A stretch of DNA of 61,587 bases from Clostridia bacterium (GTDB taxonomy: Bacteria; Bacillota; Clostridia; Oscillospirales; SIG627): contig JAFWBD010000023.1 of NCBI GenBank assembly GCA_017507325.1, positions 1 to 61,587 of the forward strand, in the 5' to 3' direction. The position numbers and the translations under genes were made by a program. Below the pieces are notes generated by a model, which was not told the DNA's origin, did not search any database, and saw nothing but the letters and a program-made list of their open reading frames with translations. Below, piece after piece: positions 1 through 5,984 of the stretch. Every line of letters starts with the position of its first letter. The stretch's first letter is position 1.

Positions 1-105
1 GAAAAATTGGAAGAATACATACATTACTACAACAATGAGAGAATCTCTCTCAAACTAAAAGGAATGAGCCCTGTGCAATACCGAGCTCATTCACAAACAA
101 CTTAA
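1..105 (+). CDS. IS3-family transposase, C-terminal fragment
   Basis: The window opens inside a reading frame that runs to a TAA at 103-105. The 34 residues left, with the motifs EEYIHYYNNERI and GMSPVQYRAHS, match the extreme C-terminus of IS3/IS150-group OrfB integrases (DDE fold), which normally end with this YNNxR...L.G.SPxxYR pattern. The catalytic residues lie outside the window, so completeness of the element cannot be judged here. The frame stops about 36 bases before the element's right end, as usual for this family. Confidence 0.85.
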   Translation, partial: EKLEEYIHYYNNERISLKLKGMSPVQYRAHSQTT

Positions 106-112
106 TATTTTA

Positions 113-141
113 TTTTTGTCTAAACTTTTGGGTTCACTTCA
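113..141 (+). repeat. Right terminal repeat of the IS3-type element
   Basis: Just after the transposase stop lies a sequence that, read on the minus strand, begins TGAAGTGAACCCAAAAG and continues TTTAGACAAAAA. This is the usual look of IS150-like ends in Firmicutes (5'-TG...CA-3' ends, AAAAG core). The element boundary is therefore placed near 141. The left end and the target duplication are outside the window. Confidence 0.6.
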
Positions 142-180
142 ATTTTGCTTGGTTCTCTTTTTCTATGAAAACTTTCGCCC

Positions 181-1374
181 TTACAGCTCAATGACACCGC
201 TGTAATCGTGAACGAATTCCCCTGCGATGTACTTGGCCTTAATGGAACGCATCAAGCTGGTATCCTCGGGAAGCTCCTCCAAGGGACCCTTGAAGCTTTG
301 AGGGAATACAAAGCTGAATACGCTTCTGCCCTTATCCTTTCTGGGATAGCGGACAAAGCAACGGCCGAAGGAAAGGATCTTGGAATCGGGCTTGAGCATT
401 TCCTCCAATTCATAGGAAAGAAGCCAGGAAGAACAGCAGAACATTTTGGGAGACCAATCGCCGTAGCCTCTTTCCACAATTTCCTTGGCACCTGCAAGTG
501 CGGCAGAGAAATTCTCGGGAGAAACGTCGGCTCCTCTGGGAATGTGAATGCCGATGCAGGTATCGCCGGGCTTCATGATCTCTTCCCACTCGGATTTGGG
601 GAAGGTTTTGATTTCGTTAAAGTACTTGCCGTTTTTGGCAGGATAACCGATATAAGCCTCCTCGGTTTCCTCAAAGGTGGTTTCAAAGGAGCCATCGGTA
701 TCCTCACAACCTGCAGACCCCAAGGGAAGGCCGCTCTTGTGCATCGTTTGAGGAATGGAAACGGGGAGAATTTCACCGGTTTTCTTGTTCTTCAAAATGT
801 GCCCCAGGGAATATCTGTGAAGCTCAAAGTTGAAGCCGAGATGATCGAAGATTCTGGTTTTGGTGTAAAGGCAAAGCCAACGGAAATACATGGCGATCAG
901 AGAGGGGCGGCCGATGATGTTCTTGGAGGTATGGCTGACGTTGCCGTAATAGCGGCGCATATATTTGAGGGCAAACTCTTCGGAAAAGCCACGCTTGATA
1001 TAGCCGTCGTATGCGGCCTCCACAGCAGGAACGTGAATGAAAAGCTGAAGCAAATCGCCCGCCGGGGTTCCGTCGGGATCGGGAACGGGGATCTTGGTAA
1101 CCTTCTCGTATTCCTCATCGATCATATAAAGGCTGCTAACGTCCACCCAGGTCTTTCTGTTTTCGTCCTGCTCGATGGCGGCCCAGCTCTTCTTGGCTGC
1201 TTCGTAATACTCGCCGAAGAAATCGAAGCGCTCCTGTAAGCGGTCGATCATTTCCATGGAGCAAAGCTCTGCTTTTCTGTTCTCGGGAATGGGATAATAG
1301 CGGAACATTCCTTCGGGAATGTTGTCGTATTTTACAACGCCGATGGCTTTTGCAATTTCGTTCAGTGACATCAT
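181..1374 (-). CDS. Acyltransferase-like protein (NAT_N plus GNAT_C type)
   Basis: A 397-residue soluble protein. The C-terminal third carries HIPRGADVSPEN followed by FCCSSWLLSYELEEML and a trailing FGRCFVRYP, the pattern I associate with the GNAT-like C-terminal acyltransferase family; the N-terminal part would be its companion NAT_N domain. The acyl donor and acceptor are unknown. The reading frame extends to 1401, but AAGGGGG lies nine bases before the double ATG at 1374/1371, so 1374 is preferred. It stands alone between an insertion-sequence end and the ThrE/AKR pair, and no terminator was seen after its stop. Family assignment is from remembered motif patterns; function beyond 'probable acyltransferase' is not supported. 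Confidence 0.6.
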   Translation of the reverse strand: MMSLNEIAKAIGVVKYDNIPEGMFRYYPIPENRKAELCSMEMIDRLQERFDFFGEYYEAAKKSWAAIEQDENRKTWVDVSSLYMIDEEYEKVTKIPVPDPDGTPAGDLLQLFIHVPAVEAAYDGYIKRGFSEEFALKYMRRYYGNVSHTSKNIIGRPSLIAMYFRWLCLYTKTRIFDHLGFNFELHRYSLGHILKNKKTGEILPVSIPQTMHKSGLPLGSAGCEDTDGSFETTFEETEEAYIGYPAKNGKYFNEIKTFPKSEWEEIMKPGDTCIGIHIPRGADVSPENFSAALAGAKEIVERGYGDWSPKMFCCSSWLLSYELEEMLKPDSKILSFGRCFVRYPRKDKGRSVFSFVFPQSFKGPLEELPEDTSLMRSIKAKYIAGEFVHDYSGVIEL

Positions 1375-1459
1375 AAGTTTTGTCCCCCTTATCATATTCA
1401 TTGCCTCATCATTCTAACACAAGATAAGGCTCTGCGCAAGAGAAATGCCGAAATCTTGG

Positions 1460-1491
1460 AAAAAAACAGTGCTTTTTTCTTTAAAAAACAC
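1460..1491 (-). terminator. Weak A/T-rich terminator after the ThrE-type gene
   Basis: On the minus strand, GTGTTTTTT and AAAAAAGCAC can pair around AAAG and are followed by TG and seven T. The stem is almost all A-T, so it is a weak candidate, but it sits two bases after the exporter gene. Confidence 0.4.
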
Positions 1492-1493
1492 AT

Positions 1494-2780
1494 TTATTCG
1501 GCGTTTCTAACGTTTGCTTCGTGCTTTGCGGCGTGAAACCATCGGGCACCCGTGCTGACCACGAGGATCCCTGCCGCCATAACGCCCGCAATGGCAAGGG
1601 TGTGGGCCCCTTGAGAGACCACGGCCCCGCTGATCCCCGAGACCGCTTGCCGAGCGGTGTAATAAATTCCCGCACCGGGAATCAAGGGCAAAAGGGAAAT
1701 GGTCAGATAGGAAATGGCGGGATATTTTCGCACTCTTGCCATGATCTCCGCAAAAACGGCGGCAAAAACCGTAGCGAAAAAGTATGCGACCAGCTCGCCC
1801 GCTCCGAAATGAAGCACCAGACAGTAAACAGCCCAAACCGCCGTTCCTCCCAGAGCGCAAACGAGGCTTCCCGTTCCGTGAATGTTAAAGACCCAAACGA
1901 AGCCGAGACAGGCAAAAAAGGAGGCGATGCAGGTAACGAGAGGGGAGTACGTAAGGCCCTCTGCCGAAAGAGGCAGAGACCAAAGACCGTCGGCCGCATT
2001 CCAGGCGGCGGCCGTACCCAGCGCAATGGCGGCGGCAATCAAAAGCACCTCCACAATGCGGTTGATGCCGGAATTGGTATCACCGAAGATGATATCTCGC
2101 ATGGCATTGGTGAACAAGATCCCCGGCACCAAAAGCATCAGCGTTCCGATAATGGCTGTATCTACGTGATCCGAGAGACCGAGCGCAGCGGTGGAATAGA
2201 GAAAGAAGCCCATTAAAAAGGAGGACAGAAGCTTTTGAAAAAACACGTTGGTATTCTGCTTTTCCGCCAAGGGCAAAACGGCCCCCAACAGCAGACCGCA
2301 AAGAGCGGCCGCAAGGCAATCTCTTGCGGTTCCGCCGAAAAAAACGCAAAATCCCCCCGCAACCAGCATATGCCCCAACAAAAATATGAAAAAGGGGTAA
2401 TTTTTGCACCGCGCTTCGGTTTCCCGAAGCCAAGCCTTTGCCGTTTCGGGAGAAGGATGCTCGCTGCAAATGCGGCGGCTGAGATTGCTGTATTGCTCCA
2501 CTGCCTCCAGATCGGTTCCCCGACGGGAAATGCGGTGTAAAACGGTAAGGGGTGGAGAATCGGGCGCGGTCACGGATACGAAAAGGCTGTTGGGAACCGC
2601 ATACACCTGAGCGTTCAAGCCGCAGGAGGAGAGGATCCGAACCACGCTTTCCTCCACACGGTAGGTTTCCGCACCGGAGGAGGCCATGCGAAGGCCGATC
2701 TCGGAGGCCAATTGCATCCACAGCTCCGATCCCGCCGACGGTGCTTTTGCTTCCATAAGCGTTTCGGTTTCTGCCATCAT
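1494..2780 (-). CDS. Threonine/serine exporter family protein (ThrE, both halves fused)
   Basis: A 428-residue membrane protein. A roughly 120-residue soluble N-terminal part (MASSGAETYRVEESV, then PNSLFVSVT) is typical of the ThrE/DUF1212 domain. It is followed by about ten hydrophobic segments, including GILFTNAMRDIIFGD and near the C-terminus ISLLPLIPGAGIYYT, the hallmark of the small ThrE_2 half. Many Firmicutes encode the two halves as separate proteins; here they are one chain, as in Corynebacterium ThrE. The likely role is proton-driven export of threonine, serine or small peptides at the cytoplasmic membrane, inferred from family only. The start codon overlaps the stop of the upstream aldo/keto reductase (ATGA), so the two genes are cotranscribed and probably translationally coupled. 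Confidence 0.85.
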   Translation of the reverse strand: MMAETETLMEAKAPSAGSELWMQLASEIGLRMASSGAETYRVEESVVRILSSCGLNAQVYAVPNSLFVSVTAPDSPPLTVLHRISRRGTDLEAVEQYSNLSRRICSEHPSPETAKAWLRETEARCKNYPFFIFLLGHMLVAGGFCVFFGGTARDCLAAALCGLLLGAVLPLAEKQNTNVFFQKLLSSFLMGFFLYSTAALGLSDHVDTAIIGTLMLLVPGILFTNAMRDIIFGDTNSGINRIVEVLLIAAAIALGTAAAWNAADGLWSLPLSAEGLTYSPLVTCIASFFACLGFVWVFNIHGTGSLVCALGGTAVWAVYCLVLHFGAGELVAYFFATVFAAVFAEIMARVRKYPAISYLTISLLPLIPGAGIYYTARQAVSGISGAVVSQGAHTLAIAGVMAAGILVVSTGARWFHAAKHEANVRNAE

Positions 2781-3979
2781 TTTCTACCGTTTCGTTGCGT
2801 TTCAGCCAATTTTGTCCGCTCCCGACTGATTGCTCGCCAAGAGGGCATCGTTTTTAAAATTTCGCTCAGATCCCGAAGCTTTTCGGGAATCTTGATCTTC
2901 TGGGGACAAATGCTCATACAAGCCCCGCAGTCGATGCAAGCGGAAGGCTTCTTGTCTTCCTCCATCAATTCAATGCGCATGGATACGTTGAAGGATTTTG
3001 AAACCTGCAGCTCGTTGTATACCGAAAGGAAGAAGGGAATATCCAGCCCCTTGGGACAGCCCTTCAGGCAGTAGCCGCAGCTTGTGCAGGGAACGGAATG
3101 CTTCATTTGCTCCGCGACCTCAAAGAGAAGTGCCTGCTCCTTTTCGGAGAGGGGAGCTTCCTTTTCAAAATACTTCAGATTCTCGGCCATCTGCTCGGGA
3201 GAGGACATTCCGCTGAGCACCACCGTAACGCCGGGAATGCCCTGGAGAAAGCGAAAGCTCCACTCTGCGCTTTTACGGGTGGGATCGGCCTTTCTCAGCA
3301 AATCCTGCTGTTTTTCGGTAAGCTGAATCAGCTTTCCGCCCCGCAAGGGCTCCATAACCCAGATCGGGATCTTTCTTTCCTGCAAAAGATGCACCTTTTC
3401 GGCGGCATTTTGCAAAGACCAATCCAGCCAGTTCAGCTGAATCATACAAAAATCCAATTCATCCCCCCATCTGTCCAGAAAAGCGCGGATGACATCGGGC
3501 TTGCCGTGGCTGGAAAAGCCGAGATGGCGGATCCGCCCTTCTTTCTTTTGGCGGATAAAGTAATTGACGATATCCCATTGAGGATCCATATAGGTTTCAA
3601 TGGATTTCTCAAATACGTTATGGAGAAGATAGAAATCGAAATACTCCACGCGGCACTTTTTCAATTGATCCTCAAAGACCTCAGCGGGATGATAGGAGGG
3701 AGCGATCTGATGACCGGGGTACTTGGAGGCGAGAAGGTAGGATTCTCTGGGGTATCGGGAAAGGATCTCTCCCATCACCGTTTCGGAGTTTCCCTCGTGG
3801 TAAGGGTATGCCGTGTCGAAATAACGGATCCCACCCTCCAATGCCATCCGTACCATTTCGGCTGTTTTTTCCTTGTCAATGTCTCCGTTTTTGCCGCCCT
3901 CTATCAAGGGGAGACGCATACAGCCGAGTCCCAGCATCGGAAGAGAGCCGTTTTGAAATTCTCTTGTAATCATTGTCAT
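2777..3979 (-). CDS. Aldo/keto reductase with C-terminal 2x[4Fe-4S] domain
   Basis: A 400-residue protein. Residues 1-285 form an aldo/keto reductase barrel: GLGCMRLP at the start, FDTAYPYHEGNSE holding the catalytic Asp and Tyr, LLASKYPG holding Lys, and DFYLLHNV holding His. The remaining 110 residues carry two ferredoxin motifs, CTSCGYCLKGCPKG and CIDCGACMSICPQK, enough for two [4Fe-4S] clusters. Such fusions are common in Clostridia and are annotated as putative oxidoreductases; the substrate is not known, and electrons may come from ferredoxin rather than NADPH. AAAGGAG lies five bases before the ATG at 3979. It is the first gene of a two-gene unit with the ThrE-type exporter. Confidence 0.85.
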   Translation of the reverse strand: MTMITREFQNGSLPMLGLGCMRLPLIEGGKNGDIDKEKTAEMVRMALEGGIRYFDTAYPYHEGNSETVMGEILSRYPRESYLLASKYPGHQIAPSYHPAEVFEDQLKKCRVEYFDFYLLHNVFEKSIETYMDPQWDIVNYFIRQKKEGRIRHLGFSSHGKPDVIRAFLDRWGDELDFCMIQLNWLDWSLQNAAEKVHLLQERKIPIWVMEPLRGGKLIQLTEKQQDLLRKADPTRKSAEWSFRFLQGIPGVTVVLSGMSSPEQMAENLKYFEKEAPLSEKEQALLFEVAEQMKHSVPCTSCGYCLKGCPKGLDIPFFLSVYNELQVSKSFNVSMRIELMEEDKKPSACIDCGACMSICPQKIKIPEKLRDLSEILKTMPSWRAISRERTKLAETQRNGRK

Positions 3980-4071
3980 ACTCCTTTATGGTAAAAAATC
4001 GGGGGAGAAATGTGAATTGTTGCAAACTATCGGTTGAATTTTAAACGTTTTGTATATAAAAAGAAATAGGC

Positions 4072-4100
4072 TTGCATTTTCCGACAGAATGTGATAAAAT
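4072..4100 (+). promoter_or_regulatory. Sigma-A promoter for the small membrane protein
   Basis: TTGCAT at 4072-4077 and TAAAAT at 4095-4100 are separated by exactly 17 bases. Transcription would start near 4107, leaving a leader of about 60 bases before the gene at 4169. Confidence 0.7.
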
Positions 4101-4168
4101 CGGTATTTGGTTGGTGAAACCTTAAGTCTACTTTTACTTATCTATTCAATCATTGGGAGAATCAGTAA

Positions 4169-4387
4169 ATGGAAGAAATTCTTTTGATCGTTTTGATCGT
4201 TTTGCTTTTCGGTTTGGTGGCTTTGGTTTGCGGTCTCCGTTTTTTTCAGTCCTTTTCCGAGGAGCTCCGCTATATCAATATGGAAATTCACAGAACCACC
4301 GGGGCGGAGAGAGAATCGTGGATCCGCAGAAAGAAGCGCCTTTGGCGTTCTCTGCTTCCTTTTTCCTCCGGTAAAAGAGGGCGCTGA
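4169..4387 (+). CDS. Small single-pass membrane protein, unknown function
   Basis: 72 residues. Residues 4-24 (mostly Ile, Leu, Val, Phe) form one transmembrane helix. After it comes an amphipathic stretch (SEELRYINMEIHRT) and a very basic tail (RKKRLWRS...SGKRGR), predicted to lie in the cytoplasm by the positive-inside rule. I do not recognise the family. It looks real: GGGAG lies before the ATG, a near-consensus promoter lies 70 bases upstream and a strong terminator follows directly. It is a monocistronic gene convergent with the MFS transporter. Confidence 0.65.
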   Translation: MEEILLIVLIVLLFGLVALVCGLRFFQSFSEELRYINMEIHRTTGAERESWIRRKKRLWRSLLPFSSGKRGR

Positions 4388-4416
4388 GGCTTTTCATAGC
4401 ATCCGATCGTTTTTTT

Positions 4417-4445
4417 CGGTCCGTTTTCAAACGGACCGTTTTTTT
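4417..4445 (+). terminator. Rho-independent terminator
   Basis: A ten-base-pair stem (CGGTCCGTTT / AAACGGACCG, loop TC) followed by seven T. It ends the small membrane protein transcript. The opposing MFS gene's 3' end overlaps the stem, and there is no T tract on the minus side. Confidence 0.9.
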
Positions 4446-5710
4446 ATGCCCGAATGAGGGATCGCCTCGCTCTTGTTCTCGGCAGGGGCTTTTTCTGAAG
4501 GAAAGAAGAGCAGGAGGATCGCTCCCGCCAAGGGAAAGAGCATACCCAGAATCAATCCGATCTTCATTCCGATTTGATGGGGCGTGATGGAAAGCGCAGC
4601 GGCCCATTGGCAAACGGCGGGGATCTCGGCGGCAAGATCCGTTACCATTCCCACGGCCTGGGGCACCAAAGAGGCACCCAGATCACCGCCTGCGGCCATA
4701 AGAGCAAAGAGAACCACGCCTCCCCGTGGAAATTGCTCTGAGGAGAAGATCAGATTGCCCGGCCACAGCATGGAGGTAAAAAGGCCCGTCAGAACGCAAG
4801 CGAAAAGACCGAGGGCGGGAAAGGGGGAAACGGCCGCCAGCAGATAACAAAAAACGGCGCCGAAAAAGCCTCCCAGAAGAATCGGCCGTATGCGTTTTCC
4901 CTTTTTGGCGTAAAGGCTTCTGCCCAGCCCCAAAAGCACGGCAAAAAGCGCCACGCCCAACACGTCACCCCAAAATTTTGGGATTTCCAAGGCCTCCTCA
5001 AGATACCCCGAGGCCCACTGGGCCATGGTGCATTCCGCGGCACCGCCGAAGAAGATCAAAAGGATGCAAAGCCAAAGCCTTTTGTTTTTCATAAAGCGAA
5101 AAACGCCCGAAACCCTTTCTCCTTTTGTCATCGGAGGGAAAGGACAGCGAAAGAGAAGCACGGCGGCGCAAAGCGGAACCAAAAGGAAAAAAGCCACCAG
5201 CCATTGCCAGGCTTCTTTTTGAAAGACCACAAGAAACAGGGCGCTGAGCAAAATAACGGGAACCACGCCCCAAGCATAAACCGAATGCAGGCGGCTCATT
5301 TCCCTTTGAGGATTCTCTGAGGGGATGGCGGCGATCACGGGACTGATCAGCGCCTCTGCGATTCCCGCGGCGGCGGAAAAGATCACCGTACCGAGAAGCA
5401 GCACGTAGAATTCTCTCCCGGGCAGGATCGCGGGAGCCAACAAATACAAAACCAAACCCGTTATGGTAAAGAATGGCGCGGAACGGACGGTTTTGCAAAG
5501 ATCAAAGCGATGGGAAAAGAAGGAAAAGAGCAGATCCATTCCCAATTGCGTCAGATAATTGATCAGGATCAAAAATCCCAGAGAAGAAAAAGAAAGCCCG
5601 TAAAGAGAGCGAAAGGTTGAAAACAAAAGGGGCGGCAGATTGGCCACCACCGACATGGAAAGATTGACGGCCCAGCAGCCGTAGCGAAGTCTGGCGTAAG
5701 GTGATTTCAT
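4427..5710 (-). CDS. MFS transporter
   Basis: 427 residues with about twelve hydrophobic segments in two halves separated by a short polar loop (FPPMTKGERVSGVFRFMKNK, about residue 210). This is the layout of the major facilitator superfamily. MFS landmarks are weak, but the start (YGCWAVNLSMSVVANLPPLLF) and SRLHSVYAWGVVP resemble sugar or nucleoside/fucose-type MFS permeases of Clostridia. The substrate cannot be assigned. It is monocistronic, has its own promoter at 5744-5772, and its last codons lie in the terminator stem of the convergent small gene. No good ribosome-binding site stands directly before the ATG (AAGGATCC lies about 13 bases away), so the start is less certain than the family. 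Confidence 0.75.
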   Translation of the reverse strand: MKSPYARLRYGCWAVNLSMSVVANLPPLLFSTFRSLYGLSFSSLGFLILINYLTQLGMDLLFSFFSHRFDLCKTVRSAPFFTITGLVLYLLAPAILPGREFYVLLLGTVIFSAAAGIAEALISPVIAAIPSENPQREMSRLHSVYAWGVVPVILLSALFLVVFQKEAWQWLVAFFLLVPLCAAVLLFRCPFPPMTKGERVSGVFRFMKNKRLWLCILLIFFGGAAECTMAQWASGYLEEALEIPKFWGDVLGVALFAVLLGLGRSLYAKKGKRIRPILLGGFFGAVFCYLLAAVSPFPALGLFACVLTGLFTSMLWPGNLIFSSEQFPRGGVVLFALMAAGGDLGASLVPQAVGMVTDLAAEIPAVCQWAAALSITPHQIGMKIGLILGMLFPLAGAILLLFFPSEKAPAENKSEAIPHSGIKKRSV

Positions 5711-5743
5711 TGGAGAACAAGGGATCCTTATCGTGTTTTTTTT

Positions 5744-5772
5744 ATCATATCACAGGAGAATTTTTCCGTCAA
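5744..5772 (-). promoter_or_regulatory. Sigma-A promoter for the MFS gene
   Basis: On the minus strand, TTGACG (5772-5767) and TATGAT (5749-5744) are 17 bases apart. The expected start of transcription is near 5737, leaving a short leader before 5710. Confidence 0.75.
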
Positions 5773-5817
5773 GGGATGGGGGCAAACTCATGTAAAAAGT
5801 GCCATCGCTTGACGGCG

Positions 5818-5848
5818 AAAAAAAGGGCCGACGGGAAAACGTCGGCCC
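5818..5848 (-). terminator. Terminator of the tRNA-Arg transcript
   Basis: On the minus strand GGGCCGACG pairs with CGTCGGCCC across a six-base loop, followed by seven T. It begins two bases after the tRNA CCA end. Confidence 0.9.
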
Positions 5849-5849
5849 T

Positions 5850-5926
5850 TGGTCCACCCCAGGAGGTTCGAACTCCCAACCTTCAGAATCGGAATCTGAT
5901 GCTCTATCCAATTGCGCTAAGGGTGG
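5850..5926 (-). tRNA. tRNA-Arg (anticodon CCG)
   Basis: A full 77-base cloverleaf on the minus strand: acceptor CCACCCT/GGGGTGG, D arm GCGC...GAGC, anticodon stem TCAGA/TCTGA with loop TTCCGAT (anticodon CCG), T arm GGGAG/CTCCT with TTCGAAC loop, discriminator A, and an encoded CCA. It reads CGG codons. It lies 59 bases after the P-type-ATPase-like gene on the same strand and may be cotranscribed with it; a perfect hairpin at 5932-5952 separates them. Confidence 0.95.
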
Positions 5927-5931
5927 ATATT

Positions 5932-5952
5932 CGGTGCCGAAGATCGGCACCG
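5932..5952 (-). other. Perfect hairpin between the ATPase-like gene and tRNA-Arg
   Basis: CGGTGCCGA and its exact complement are separated by three bases. There is no T tract, so it is not a standard intrinsic terminator; it could be a 5' processing structure for the tRNA precursor. Confidence 0.5.
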
Positions 5953-5984
5953 CTTATTTCAGAGGGGTCTCGATGAACCGAAAT

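Noticed and set aside
208..1239. 343-codon frame opposite the acyltransferase-like gene
   Set aside because: The minus-strand gene has a ribosome-binding site and family motifs; the plus frame has neither.
5750..5976. Short frames crossing the tRNA-Arg
   Set aside because: Their sequences (for example QLDRASDSDSEGWEFEPPG) are the usual nonsense translation of a tRNA gene.
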